From: Romboutsia ilealis
GTDB lineage: Bacteria > Bacillota > Clostridia > Peptostreptococcales > Peptostreptococcaceae
DNA length: 64,000 nucleotides
Direction of reading: 5' to 3'
Assembly (NCBI RefSeq): GCF_900015215.1
Contig: NZ_LN555523.1
Coordinates: 1,428,380 to 1,492,379, forward strand
Positions 1-8,738 of this stretch are shown here, piece after piece. Every line of letters starts with the position of its first letter. Within the stretch, counting starts at the first letter, position 1. Made by a program: the position numbers and the translations under genes. The notes under the pieces were generated by a model. It saw only the letters and a list, made by a program, of their open reading frames with translations, had not been told where the DNA came from and did not search any database.

Positions 1-1651
1 CTATTATTTTATCTGCATCAATTATAGTACCTATACGTTGAGCTACTATTAAGTTTGTAGCATCTGTAGTTTCTTTCTTTAATACTGAACGAAGTTTTCT
101 ATCTGTTTTATAATCAAGAGCTGAGAAAGAATCATCAAATATATAAATTTGTGGTTTTCTACATATTGCTCTTGCTATAGATAATCTTTGTTTTTGTCCA
201 CCTGATACATTTTTACCACCTTGAGAAATTGCTGATTTATAAGTATCAGGCATTTTTTCAACAAACTCTGATCCTTGAGCTATTTCTACTGCACTTATAA
301 CATCTTCTTCAGAATAATTGCCTTTACCGTTATCACCAAATGCAACATTTGATAATATATTTCCTGTAAATAGCGCTGCCTTTTGTTGAACATATCCTAA
401 AATATTATTAAGTTCTTTTTGTTTATATTCTTTTACATTAACTCCATTTACTAATACTTCACCTTCTGTAACATCATAAAATCTTGGTATTAAGTTTATT
501 AATGAAGTTTTACCACTACCTGTTGATCCAATTATAGCAACTGTTTCACCTTTTTTAGCTGTAAAGCTTATATCTTGAAGTATATATTCTGAATCCTCAG
601 AGTCAGGATATTTAAAGCTAACATTTCTAAATTCTATTTCCCCAGTTTGTGAAGTTTCTTTAATATTACCTTTACCATCTACTATACTTTCTTTTGTTTC
701 TAATACTTCTAATATACGTTTAGCTGAAACTGATGCTCTTGGTAACATTATAAATATCATAGTTAACATTACAAATGACATTATTACTTGCATTGCATAA
801 GATGAAAATACTATCATGTTACTAAATAAATCCATTTTATCCATCATATCCGCATTATTTATTAATACAGCACCTATCCAGTAAATAGCTAATGTTAATC
901 CACTCATTATAAACATCATACCTGGTTGCATTATTCCCATAACTCTGTTTATAACTAAATTATTTTTTGTTAATTCATTGTTTACTTCTTCAAATTTATT
1001 ACTTTGGTATTTTTCTGCATTGTATGCACGAACTACACGAATACCAGTTAAGTTTTCTCTAGTCACTAAGTTTACTCTATCTGTTAATTTTTGTATCTTT
1101 TTAAATCTAGGCATAGCAAATATCATTACTATTGATATAAGTATTAACAATCCGACTATAGCTCCACCTGTAGCTACTGTCCATTCTATTCCTTTACCTA
1201 AAATTTTACTTATAGCCCATACTGCTGTAATAGGGGCCTTTATCATTAATTGTAGACCCATAGCTACGATATTTTGAACTTGAGTTATATCATTAGTTGA
1301 ACGAGTTATTAAACTTGCTGTAGAAAATTTATTTATTTCTGCTAATGAAAAACTCTCGATTTTATCATATACACTTGAACGAAGTTTCCAAGATAAGTTT
1401 GAAGCAATTCTTGCTGCAAAATATCCTACTATAAATGCTAGTGATAAACTTCCAAGTGCACAAAGTAGCATATTTCCTCCAGCACTTAATATATCTCTCA
1501 TTTGACTATCTGGAGTTTGAACTAATCTTGTTATTTCCGACATATAATCTGGAAGTTTTAAATCAAGATAAACTTGACCTATTACAAAGACAAAACTAAG
1601 TAGTACAAGCATCCAGTCTTTTTTTGTTAAATATTTTAACATCTTTAACAT
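1..1651 (-). CDS. ABC exporter half-transporter (degenerate-site subunit), 3' end outside window
   Basis: Fused membrane and ATPase subunit of a type IV (multidrug/peptide/lipid) ABC exporter; about 550 codons are in the window and the C-terminus lies beyond its left edge. An N-terminal membrane region is followed by Walker A GSTGSGKT, signature VSGGQ and Walker B ending IFDDS. Asp replaces the catalytic Glu after Walker B, and the switch His is Gln (VAQRIG). This pair of changes is known for the degenerate subunit of heterodimeric exporters such as TM287/288, so a catalytically competent partner is expected just to the left. The ATG at 1651 follows AGGGAG. The gene is divergent from a two-component system, and 11-bp-phased half-sites at 1708-1747 lie between them, so that system probably regulates it. 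The substrate cannot be read from sequence. Confidence 0.93.
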   Translation of the reverse strand, partial: MLKMLKYLTKKDWMLVLLSFVFVIGQVYLDLKLPDYMSEITRLVQTPDSQMRDILSAGGNMLLCALGSLSLAFIVGYFAARIASNLSWKLRSSVYDKIESFSLAEINKFSTASLITRSTNDITQVQNIVAMGLQLMIKAPITAVWAISKILGKGIEWTVATGGAIVGLLILISIVMIFAMPRFKKIQKLTDRVNLVTRENLTGIRVVRAYNAEKYQSNKFEEVNNELTKNNLVINRVMGIMQPGMMFIMSGLTLAIYWIGAVLINNADMMDKMDLFSNMIVFSSYAMQVIMSFVMLTMIFIMLPRASVSAKRILEVLETKESIVDGKGNIKETSQTGEIEFRNVSFKYPDSEDSEYILQDISFTAKKGETVAIIGSTGSGKTSLINLIPRFYDVTEGEVLVNGVNVKEYKQKELNNILGYVQQKAALFTGNILSNVAFGDNGKGNYSEEDVISAVEIAQGSEFVEKMPDTYKSAISQGGKNVSGGQKQRLSIARAICRKPQIYIFDDSFSALDYKTDRKLRSVLKKETTDATNLIVAQRIGTIIDADKII

Positions 1652-1707
1652 TTCATATCTCCCTTTCTTTGCTTATTAAATTTTATACATGTATTTTATA
1701 AAATAAA

Positions 1708-1747
1708 GATTAACTAAACATTAATTAAAGATGAACTCAAGATGAAC
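1708..1747. promoter_or_regulatory. Four 11-bp-phased half-sites, probable response-regulator operator
   Basis: Heptamers GATTAAC, CATTAAT, GATGAAC and GATGAAC start at 1708, 1719, 1730 and 1741, exactly one helical turn apart. Such direct repeats are typical of OmpR/PhoB-family binding. They lie between the exporter gene (TATAAA on the minus strand at 1695-1700) and the response-regulator gene. A related array is at 3857-3885. Confidence 0.65.
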
Positions 1748-1771
1748 TTTTTTTACAAAAAATTATAATTA

Positions 1772-1799
1772 TTGACTGATTATCATAATCTAATATAAT
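1772..1799 (+). promoter_or_regulatory. Sigma-A type promoter of the first two-component system
   Basis: TTGACT at 1772-1777 and TATAAT at 1794-1799 are 16 bp apart, just upstream of the response-regulator ribosome site AAGGAGG. Confidence 0.6.
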
Positions 1800-1822
1800 T
1801 AAAATTAAAAAGGAGGATTATA

Positions 1823-2500
1823 ATGATTAATATATTATTAGTTGAAGATGACCAAAAATTAAATAAATTATTTTATACTGTATTATCTAAGCAAGGATTT
1901 AATGTTCATATTGCAAATAATGGTATTGAAGCATTTAATATTTTAGAAAACAATCACATTGATTTAATAATTTCTGATATAATGATGCCTAAAATGGATG
2001 GATATGAATTTACAGAAAATGTTAGAAAAATAAATGAAGATATACCTATTTTAATGATTACTGCAAAGGATGACTTTAATTCAAAGCAAAAGAGCTTCTT
2101 AATTGGTATAGATGATTATATGGTAAAACCTATTGATGTTAATGAAATGATACTAAGGGTACATGCACTTCTTAGAAGAAGTAAGATTGTACATGATAAA
2201 AAACAAGTTGTTGGAAGTACAGTTTTAGAATATGATTCTTTAACTATAACTAGAAATGATGAATCCATAGTTTTAGCTCAAAAAGAATTTTATCTACTAT
2301 ATAAATTATTATCTTATCCAAACAAAGTATTTACACGAAATCAATTAATGGATGAAATATGGGGATTAGATAGCCCATCTGATTTACAAACTATAGATGT
2401 TCATATAAATAGACTAAGAAGAAGATTTGAAAATAACCCCGATTTTAAAATTGTTACTGTAAGAGGACTTGGGTATAAGGTGGTTAAAAATGAAAAATAA
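1823..2500 (+). CDS. OmpR/PhoB-family response regulator
   Basis: 225-residue response regulator. The receiver domain (about 1-115) has the acidic pair D9/D10, phospho-acceptor D52 in ISDIMMP, T80 and K102. A winged-helix DNA-binding domain fills the C-terminal half, with QKEFYLLYKLL and the recognition segment VHINRLRRR. An AAGGAGG site precedes the ATG. The downstream kinase overlaps its end by 11 nt, so the two are translationally coupled. The divergent ABC exporter and the phased repeats between them suggest an antimicrobial-peptide or envelope-stress module. The function is inferred from context; no binding target has been shown. Confidence 0.93.
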   Translation: MINILLVEDDQKLNKLFYTVLSKQGFNVHIANNGIEAFNILENNHIDLIISDIMMPKMDGYEFTENVRKINEDIPILMITAKDDFNSKQKSFLIGIDDYMVKPIDVNEMILRVHALLRRSKIVHDKKQVVGSTVLEYDSLTITRNDESIVLAQKEFYLLYKLLSYPNKVFTRNQLMDEIWGLDSPSDLQTIDVHINRLRRRFENNPDFKIVTVRGLGYKVVKNEK

Positions 2501-3557
2501 AAAAATATATCATTTTTGGATTCCTTTTATAATAAATATTTTTGTAACTTCATCAATTACAATGTTTATTATAAGTATAGGTTTTATTATTAGCTCTAGA
2601 CTAAATATATTTAATAATGAATTTATAAATAGTTTTTATGGTATTATGATACTTTTATTAGTTAATATCACAATAGCTATCATTTTTACACTTATTATAA
2701 TAACTTTAGCTAATAATGCTTGGAAGCCTATAAAAAATCTTATTAAAGCTATTAATAAGGTATCAAAAGGTGATTTTTCAGTTAAATTAGATGAAAACTT
2801 ACATCCACCATTAATAAAAGAACTAAATAAGTCTTTTAATAAAATGGTTAATGAATTAAATAGTATAGAAACATTAAGAAATGATTTTGTAGTAAATGTT
2901 TCTCATGAATTTAAAACACCAATTGCAGCTATTGAAGGATATACAACCCTATTACAAGATAATACTTTAACAGAAGAAGAGAGAATGGAATATACAAAAA
3001 TTATTTTAGATAGTTCTAGACAACTATCTTCTCTTTCTGGAAATATTCTCAAATTATCTAAGTTAGAAACTCAAGAAATTATACCTGATAAAAAATATTT
3101 TTCCTTAGATGAACAACTTAGACAAGCTTTATTAATGCTTGAAAATCAATGGTCTACAAAAAATATAGACATAGATATGAATCTTAAAAGTATTAATTAC
3201 TACGGTAGTGAAGATCTATTGATGCAAGTTTGGTTAAATATATTTAGTAATGCTATCAAATTTACACCTGAAAATGGTTTAATTGTAACTATACTAAAAA
3301 ATACAGATAAGGGGGTATGTGTTTCTATTAGCGACAATGGTATTGGTATGAGCGAAGAAGTTAAAGGAAAGATTTTTGATAAATTTTATCAAGGAGATAA
3401 TTCCCGTAATTTTGAAGGTAATGGCCTTGGATTAACCTTAGTTAAGCGCATAGTTGATTTATGTGGCTGTAGTATAAAGGTTGAAAGTAAACTTAATAAA
3501 GGTTCTACTTTTACAATATTTCTTCCTATTAACAATAAAAGTGTAGATAATTTATAG
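2490..3557 (+). CDS. Sensor histidine kinase, partner of the adjacent regulator
   Basis: 355-residue membrane sensor kinase. Two membrane segments (about 8-35 and 49-73) enclose only a short external loop, as in intramembrane-sensing kinases that work with ABC exporters. A HAMP linker follows, then HisKA with phospho-acceptor H139 (VSHEFKTP) and an HATPase with N-box NIFSNAIKF, G1 DNGIGM and G2 GNGLGL. I chose the ATG at 2490 because AAGGTGG lies just upstream; a TTG at 2469 is in frame but has no ribosome site. The gene overlaps the regulator by 11 nt and its stop codon sits inside a terminator hairpin. Confidence 0.92.
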   Translation: MKNKKIYHFWIPFIINIFVTSSITMFIISIGFIISSRLNIFNNEFINSFYGIMILLLVNITIAIIFTLIIITLANNAWKPIKNLIKAINKVSKGDFSVKLDENLHPPLIKELNKSFNKMVNELNSIETLRNDFVVNVSHEFKTPIAAIEGYTTLLQDNTLTEEERMEYTKIILDSSRQLSSLSGNILKLSKLETQEIIPDKKYFSLDEQLRQALLMLENQWSTKNIDIDMNLKSINYYGSEDLLMQVWLNIFSNAIKFTPENGLIVTILKNTDKGVCVSISDNGIGMSEEVKGKIFDKFYQGDNSRNFEGNGLGLTLVKRIVDLCGCSIKVESKLNKGSTFTIFLPINNKSVDNL

Positions 3558-3572
3558 ATTATCTACACTTTT
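3537..3572 (+). terminator. Rho-independent terminator after the sensor kinase
   Basis: Inverted repeat AAAAGTGTAGATAAT / ATTATCTACACTTTT with a six-base loop that contains the kinase stop codon, followed by T-rich sequence. Confidence 0.85.
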
Positions 3573-3585
3573 AATTTAAGATATT

Positions 3586-3768
3586 TTAAAATGCACCCTT
3601 AACTTTTTGCGTTCTTTTTCTCTTTACCATATCATCATCTATATTTAAATTTTCATTATTTTCGTCTTTCTTTCTTTTCTTCTTTAAATATTCTATAGCC
3701 TCAGCCAATAATGCAAAATTCCCTCCAGTTGAAATAACCTCATTTATATTGTCAGTTGTTTCATCCAT
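3586..3768 (-). CDS. Small charged hypothetical protein (60 aa)
   Basis: 60-residue soluble protein with no family I recognise. An acidic N-terminus (MDETTDNINEVIS) is followed by a short helix-prone stretch (FALLAEAIEYL) and a very lysine-rich tail with KKKRKK and KRKRTQK. The ATG follows GAGAGGT at a normal distance. What makes it credible is its promoter region: three 11-bp-phased half-sites at 3857-3885 end 9 nt before a TATAAT at 3842-3847, the same layout as in front of the divergent ABC exporter gene. It could be a target of the same response regulator. The function is unknown. Confidence 0.55.
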   Translation of the reverse strand: MDETTDNINEVISTGGNFALLAEAIEYLKKKRKKDENNENLNIDDDMVKRKRTQKVKGAF

Positions 3769-3841
3769 ACTAATATACCTCTCTTATTTGATATTTACTA
3801 ACTTTATTTATAAAATACTAAATATAATATTTTATAATAAT

Positions 3842-3885
3842 ATTATATCTTAATAAGATTAACTCAATGTGAATTTCAAATGAAT
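3842..3885 (-). promoter_or_regulatory. Phased half-sites plus -10 box upstream of the 60-aa gene
   Basis: Half-sites GATTAAC, TGTGAAT and AATGAAT start at 3857, 3868 and 3879, again at 11-bp steps. On the minus strand GTTAATC is followed after 9 nt by TATAAT (3842-3847). This resembles the array at 1708-1747. Confidence 0.5.
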
Positions 3886-4255
3886 TTATTGTATTTTTTT
3901 ATATTAGACTTTGTTTTAGTACAATGTTAACTTTATAAACTATTTTAAGAATAAAAATAATACATATACTTTTAAACCTTCTATTTTAAAGTTCGTAATA
4001 TATTATTAAAAATATTATTTCTTTATTTAAATTCTTGTTAAAATATTTTTCTATACATATCTACTAGTATTTTCTTTTTATTTTTGTTTTTATTTTTCCA
4101 CATACCCATCCTAAAATTTATTTACTATTTTAGTATAAGTATAGATACTCTATCCATAGGGTATTTATTTTTTTACAATAAATATTAAATAATTTATCTA
4201 TAATTAATTTAAGAATCTTGCCAATGAAAATAGCTTTCTTAAAAATTATTAATAC
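3886..4255. other. Intergenic AT-rich stretch
   Basis: About 370 bp with no convincing gene or structured element. Confidence 0.5.
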
Positions 4256-4292
4256 CCAAAATACCCCGTCGTATTTCATGACGGGGTGTAAT
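4256..4292 (-). terminator. GC-rich terminator hairpin after the C_GCAxxG gene
   Basis: ACCCCGTC / GACGGGGT stem (4263-4270 and 4280-4287) with a 9-nt loop, then T-rich sequence on the minus strand. The hairpin resembles the repeats flanking the toxin-antitoxin locus near 60.4 and 61.0 kb. Confidence 0.7.
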
Positions 4293-4330
4293 AGCTTTAT
4301 AGTGCACATCATAATTTTACTATAATTTAT

Positions 4331-4693
4331 TTAATTATCTAATATATCCTTTAAAGCTTCATATGAGAAATCAATTATTTCTGCACAACTTACTTTATTT
4401 CTTTTAAGATCTACACATATTTCAGAGTTAAATTTTTCTCTTACTCTACTCATTAATTCTCTAGCGTAGCTTCTAGCTTCGTTTGCTTGACCATTACTTT
4501 CTCTTCCTTTTATATATCCTACTATCATAGCTGCTGCGTTTACAGCACCACATAAACTTCCTACTGCCATTCCAGTCCCCATTGCACTTCCTAGTGATAC
4601 TGGTATATCTGTGTTATGTTCTTCGTTATATGATTTTATTAATGCTTCTGCACAATTATATCCTTGGCTATGATAAACTGATGGTTTTGTCAT
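4331..4693 (-). CDS. C_GCAxxG_C_C family putative redox protein
   Basis: 120-residue member of the C_GCAxxG_C_C family, small cysteine proteins of anaerobes proposed to be redox-active or to bind a metal cluster. The cysteines are C14 (YNCAEA), the glycine-rich GSLCGAVNAA segment in the middle, and two near the C-terminus (EICVDL, VSCAEI). The second glycine of the family signature is Asn here. There is no signal peptide, so it is cytoplasmic. The ATG follows AGAGGGG. It stands alone between two terminators downstream of the MutS2-like gene. The biochemical role of the family is not established. Confidence 0.85.
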   Translation of the reverse strand: MTKPSVYHSQGYNCAEALIKSYNEEHNTDIPVSLGSAMGTGMAVGSLCGAVNAAAMIVGYIKGRESNGQANEARSYARELMSRVREKFNSEICVDLKRNKVSCAEIIDFSYEALKDILDN

Positions 4694-4821
4694 TTTAATC
4701 CCCTCTCTTAATATATATTTTTCTATTATTTATAATATATTGTTTATACAATTTCTCCTATAACTATATCACATAAACTTATAATAAAGTTATATTATGT
4801 ATACATTTTTTGTAAGAAGTA

Positions 4822-4850
4822 AAGGATATGACATTTAATGCCATATCCTT
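4822..4850 (-). terminator. Hairpin downstream of the MutS2-like gene
   Basis: AAGGATATG / CATATCCTT stem with a loop of about 11 nt directly after the stop codon. The T-tract is weak, so termination is likely but not certain. Confidence 0.5.
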
Positions 4851-4854
4851 ATAT

Positions 4855-6756
4855 CTATCTGTTATTTTTAATTTCTTTTTGAATCTTCCTTAAAGCTTTC
4901 TTAGATCCTCTAGCTATATCTTTTTCTAGTTTTCGTTTATTATAGCTTGTAAACAATGTATTAAAATCATACCCTATAGGATATAAATCTTTAGCTTTTA
5001 AACTAAGTTCTATTCTTTTAATATTTACATTTATAAATTCTTCTTTATAAAGTACTTCTACATTATTGTATTTATCAATAGTTTTATAAACTATTCCATA
5101 GTCGTCATAGTCTAATAATTTAACCTTATCTCCTATTTCTAAATTAGGTAAATCTTTTAAAGCTTCTTCATCTTCTATTAATTTTATAGGTATTTTAGAA
5201 TCACTTATTAGATCAAAATTATAATTTTTCTCACTCATATAATTTCTAGCTTTCTTTAAAACTTTATCCTTAATCCCCATCTTTTTAGAAATAAATAATG
5301 CATTACTATCTTCAGATTTACCTATAGTAAGCTTATACATCGGCTCTAAAGTATCTTTATCAAACATCATACCTGCATTTTCAAAATGAGGATGATTAGT
5401 TGCAAACTTCTTTATTTCTCCATAGTGAGTAGATGCTACTATTATACATCCCATTTTATAAAACTCTTCTAATATTGCTATTGCTAAGCTTGCACCTTCA
5501 TTAGGTTCTGTTCCTGAGCCTATTTCATCAAATAATACCAATGTTTTATTATTAGATCTACTCATTATATCTGCAATATTTTTTATATGAGATGAAAAAG
5601 TACTTAAGGCATTTTCTATACTTTGATTATCACCTATATCGACAAATACTTTTTCAAATACACTAATTTCTGTATCTTCACTTGCACATATATCAAAACC
5701 ACATTGAGTCATAAGTGTTAATAACCCTACTGTTTTTAATGTTACAGTTTTTCCACCAGCATTAGGACCTGTGATTATTAAACTTCTATATTCTTTTCCT
5801 ACTTCAAAATTAAGCGGTACTACATTTTTTGTAAGTAGTGGATGTTTTCCATTTACTATTTTTATATATCCATTGTTATTTAACTTTGGCGTTACTGCTT
5901 TATTTGCTTGACTATATTTAGCTTTTGCAAATACCATATCGTATTCTGATATTATTTCCATATTTAACTTTATATTTTGTATCTTTTCATATATAAGCTC
6001 TGTTAAATATGAAAGTATCTTATACTCTTGTATTGATTCTTCTGATTTTAAAGTAATAAGTTCTAAGCTATACTTTGATATACTACTTGGTTCTATAAAT
6101 ACAGTAGTTCCTTTTGATGAAGTATCTAATACTACTCCGTCTACTTCATTTTTATAAGAAGCTTTTATTGGTATTACATATCTATCATCTCTTTTACTAA
6201 TGATAAATTCTTGAATATACTTTTTGTTAACACTAGATGTTATGAATTTATTTAATCTCTCTTTAATTCTTCCTTCTGTTATTTCTATACTTCTTCTGAT
6301 TTTTTTTAATTCTTTACTAGCTTCCGAATCTACTTTATTATTTTTTATACAATATTTTATTTCTTCTTCTATACTTACACACTCACAAATATTTAATGCA
6401 TATAAACTAAGTTTAGGTGAATAAAACTCTTTATCTATCATAAAGGATTTTATTTTTCTACAACCTCTTAAAAAATCTTCTACAGAAATAAGTTCATTTG
6501 GCTCTAGTATCATTCCTTTTTCCACTTTTTCTATAATAGGATTTATATTAAATAACCCTTCTAGTGGTATATGGTTGCTATTTTCTAATATCTTTCTTGC
6601 CTCTTTATTTTCATTTAATCTTCTTTTTACTATATTAAAATTACCACTTGGATTAGTTTTTTCTATCAGTTCTTTTCCTAGTGAACTTACACAATAATTC
6701 TTTATTAATTCTTTTACTTCATTTAATTGTAATTTTTCAAATGTATTTGTATTCAT
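4855..6756 (-). CDS. MutS2-like DNA-binding ATPase without Smr domain
   Basis: 633-residue MutS-superfamily ATPase. The N-terminal half is the helical core and clamp. The C-terminal half carries Walker A GPNAGGKT, Walker B LVLFDEIGSGTEPNEG and ASTHYGE, all typical of MutS2. MutS2 proteins are usually about 780 residues and end in an Smr nuclease domain; this one stops after a short KOW-like segment and a basic tail, so it should bind DNA or ribosomes without Smr cleavage. Housekeeping MutS2 may be encoded elsewhere. I start at the ATG at 6756: the ATG at 6771 lies upstream of AAGGAGA, which would otherwise fall inside the first codons. A 19-bp inverted repeat precedes the gene. Confidence 0.88.
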   Translation of the reverse strand: MNTNTFEKLQLNEVKELIKNYCVSSLGKELIEKTNPSGNFNIVKRRLNENKEARKILENSNHIPLEGLFNINPIIEKVEKGMILEPNELISVEDFLRGCRKIKSFMIDKEFYSPKLSLYALNICECVSIEEEIKYCIKNNKVDSEASKELKKIRRSIEITEGRIKERLNKFITSSVNKKYIQEFIISKRDDRYVIPIKASYKNEVDGVVLDTSSKGTTVFIEPSSISKYSLELITLKSEESIQEYKILSYLTELIYEKIQNIKLNMEIISEYDMVFAKAKYSQANKAVTPKLNNNGYIKIVNGKHPLLTKNVVPLNFEVGKEYRSLIITGPNAGGKTVTLKTVGLLTLMTQCGFDICASEDTEISVFEKVFVDIGDNQSIENALSTFSSHIKNIADIMSRSNNKTLVLFDEIGSGTEPNEGASLAIAILEEFYKMGCIIVASTHYGEIKKFATNHPHFENAGMMFDKDTLEPMYKLTIGKSEDSNALFISKKMGIKDKVLKKARNYMSEKNYNFDLISDSKIPIKLIEDEEALKDLPNLEIGDKVKLLDYDDYGIVYKTIDKYNNVEVLYKEEFINVNIKRIELSLKAKDLYPIGYDFNTLFTSYNKRKLEKDIARGSKKALRKIQKEIKNNR

Positions 6757-6797
6757 ATTTTTCTCCTTCATTTATCAGTCTATTGTTGATATTAAAG

Positions 6798-6852
6798 ACT
6801 TCTTGATAAATAAGGATTACTAACTTTAGCGACTCCTTATTTATTAAGAAGT
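6798..6852. repeat. 19-bp inverted repeat in the 5' region of the MutS2-like gene
   Basis: Arms at 6798-6816 and 6834-6852 are complementary except for one position that would be a G-U pair in a plus-strand RNA. The loop is 17 nt. It may be an operator or a leader hairpin. Confidence 0.6.
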
Positions 6853-6964
6853 CCTACTACGGTCTCACTATATTTAAATTTTTTCAAAAAATTCTCTCCT
6901 TCCAATTAAATATATTTCTATTTCATTATCCCATATAAATTTATTATTTTCAAATATTTATTAT

Positions 6965-7058
6965 TTTTGAGCAACGGATGTAGCCGTAACGACAGTAAGA
7001 ATATATCGTTGGCGACATGAAATGTTTCGCCGTCATGTCGCTCAAGCAAATCAAATTT
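6965..7058 (-). repeat. GC-rich dispersed repeat, family B copy 1
   Basis: Reverse-orientation copy of an element marked by GAGCGAC, CGAAACA and CGCCAACGA blocks. It stands out by its GC content against the AT-rich surroundings. Other copies are near 8.8, 12.4, 45.1, 48.5 and 63.97 kb. Confidence 0.8.
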
Positions 7059-7089
7059 TTTACTATAATTCACATTAATTACATATACA

Positions 7090-7122
7090 TTTAAGTTTTG
7101 TTTAAGATTATTTTTTTATAAT
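7090..7122 (+). promoter_or_regulatory. TTTAAG-N5-TTTAAG operator and promoter of the VTC operon
   Basis: TTTAAG at 7090-7095 and 7101-7106 are 11 bp apart, and TATAAT (7117-7122) follows after exactly 10 nt. The same arrangement precedes the lipoprotein gene at 12.6-14.6 kb and, degenerate, the regulator gene at 9.0 kb. It looks like an activator site of the OmpR/PhoB class. Confidence 0.7.
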
Positions 7123-7165
7123 GACATCATAAAGATAATTATTAAACCGATAGGAGGAAGTATAA

Positions 7166-7918
7166 ATGGCTATAAAAGCATTTAAACGTTTTGAAAAAAA
7201 ATTTATTATATCAAAAGAGCAATATGATAGATTAATCCCTCTACTTTCAGATTATATGAACTTAGATAAGTACTGTAAACTAGGTGAAAACTACAATATT
7301 TATAATATATATTACGATACACTTAATAATGATGTAATTAGACACTCTATTTCTAAACCTTACTATAAAGAAAAGCTTAGACTTCGAAGTTACAATATTC
7401 CAACTAGCTTAAATGATAAAGTATTTTTAGAGCTAAAAAAGAAAATAAATGGAATAGTTAATAAAAGAAGAGTTGTAATGACTTTAGGCGAGGTTTATGA
7501 ATTTTTAGAAAATGGTAAAAAACCATTCTTTGATGATTACGAAAATAAGCAAGTTATAAAAGAGATAGAATATTACTTAAGTAAAAATAAAGTATATCCA
7601 AATGTATACATAGGATATTCTCGTAAAGCATTCTTTGGAAAAGAAGATACAGAGTTTAGAATAACTTTTGATTCTCATATAACTGCAAGACGTGATGATT
7701 TGTATTTAAGTTCTGGTTTTTGGGGTCATGATATTTTAGGAGAAAACAAATATTTAATGGAAGTTAAATTTTTAGGTGCTATTCCTGTATGGTTTACTAA
7801 AATTCTTTCTGATTTAGAAATATACAATACTCATTATTCAAAATATGGTAATGAATATATGATGTATTGTTTAGAAAATAAAAATAACAATATAAAAAGG
7901 AGTTCAAAGGTATGTTAG
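7166..7918 (+). CDS. VTC-domain protein (polyphosphate polymerase-like)
   Basis: 250-residue soluble protein matching the VTC domain that in yeast Vtc4 makes polyphosphate from ATP inside a basic tunnel. Visible hallmarks are the N-terminal RFEKKF, KLRLRSYN, VFLELKKK with VNKRRV, YSRKAFF, FRITFD and the acidic-basic LMEVKF near the end, which together supply the tunnel lysines, arginines and acidic residues. No membrane segment is present; the next gene encodes a membrane protein, overlaps it by 7 nt and probably anchors it. AGGAGG precedes the ATG. The operator at 7090 links it to the downstream two-component system. Polyphosphate synthesis is inferred from the fold, and the true polymer in bacteria is uncertain. 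Confidence 0.9.
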   Translation: MAIKAFKRFEKKFIISKEQYDRLIPLLSDYMNLDKYCKLGENYNIYNIYYDTLNNDVIRHSISKPYYKEKLRLRSYNIPTSLNDKVFLELKKKINGIVNKRRVVMTLGEVYEFLENGKKPFFDDYENKQVIKEIEYYLSKNKVYPNVYIGYSRKAFFGKEDTEFRITFDSHITARRDDLYLSSGFWGHDILGENKYLMEVKFLGAIPVWFTKILSDLEIYNTHYSKYGNEYMMYCLENKNNNIKRSSKVC

Positions 7919-8601
7919 AAACAATAATTTCATCAACAACAGGAGAATCATTTACTCTTGTAAATGCATTAATAGTAATTTTTGCATCAATATTATTGGG
8001 GCTAGTAATTAGCGGTGTTTATATTAAAACCAATTCAAAACAAGGATATAATTCAGGATTTTCACTTACATTAATTATGTTACCTGTAATAATATCAATT
8101 ATCATACTTTTAGTAGGTAACAATGTTGCTAGAGCATTTAGTTTAGCTGGTGCATTTTCTATAATTCGTTTTAGAAGTGCACCTGGAGATCCAAAAGATA
8201 TCGCTTATGTATTTTTCACTTTGGCAGTTGGATTAACTTGCGGTATGGGATACATTGGTTATGCAGTTATATTTACAGTTATTTTATCTGCTTTAATGTT
8301 TATACTAGACATAATTAATTTTGGTTCACCTAAAGGTAAATCTATGCAACTTAAGATAACAGTTCCAGAAGATTTAAACTATGAAGGTGTATTTGAAGAA
8401 GTTTTAAGTGAGTTCGCTACTTCTTATACTATTGAAAGAGTAAGAACTAGAGATTTTGGTGCATTGTTTGAATTATATTATAGAGTTCAATTAAAACCTG
8501 ATGCTAATCAAAAGAAATTCTTAGATAAACTAAGATGTAGAAATGGAAATTTAAATATAAATCTTACTATGGCTGGATTTGAAGATAAAGCTTACAATTA
8601 A
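7912..8601 (+). CDS. DUF4956 membrane protein
   Basis: 229-residue DUF4956 protein. Three to four hydrophobic segments fill the N-terminal 130 residues (around 16-38, 50-70 and 95-133), with the conserved FSLAGAFSIIRFRSAPGDP segment between them. A soluble C-terminal domain of about 90 residues follows. The start overlaps the VTC gene by 7 nt and has its own AAAGGAG. From general knowledge, DUF4956 genes often neighbour VTC-domain and CotH-type genes, but I know of no assigned biochemical function. I infer a membrane partner for the VTC protein. A hairpin with a T-run follows. Confidence 0.9.
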   Translation: MLETIISSTTGESFTLVNALIVIFASILLGLVISGVYIKTNSKQGYNSGFSLTLIMLPVIISIIILLVGNNVARAFSLAGAFSIIRFRSAPGDPKDIAYVFFTLAVGLTCGMGYIGYAVIFTVILSALMFILDIINFGSPKGKSMQLKITVPEDLNYEGVFEEVLSEFATSYTIERVRTRDFGALFELYYRVQLKPDANQKKFLDKLRCRNGNLNINLTMAGFEDKAYN

Positions 8602-8617
8602 ATTTTTTAAAGTTTTT

Positions 8618-8657
8618 CCCTTATTTATAAAATCTCTTAAATTTAAGGGATTTTTTA
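8618..8657 (+). terminator. Terminator of the VTC-DUF4956 operon
   Basis: AATCTCTTAA / TTAAGGGATT stem (8631-8640, 8643-8652) followed by TTTTT. Confidence 0.75.
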
Positions 8658-8738
8658 CGTACAAAAAATTATATTAACTTAACAAGTTTTATTAAGTACG
8701 TTAGACTTAGTTATATAAATATATTTATTGTAAATAAA

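Noticed and set aside
4130..4312. 60-codon minus-strand ORF
   Set aside because: It covers the terminator hairpin of the C_GCAxxG gene, has no ribosome site and its composition is that of translated AT-rich DNA.
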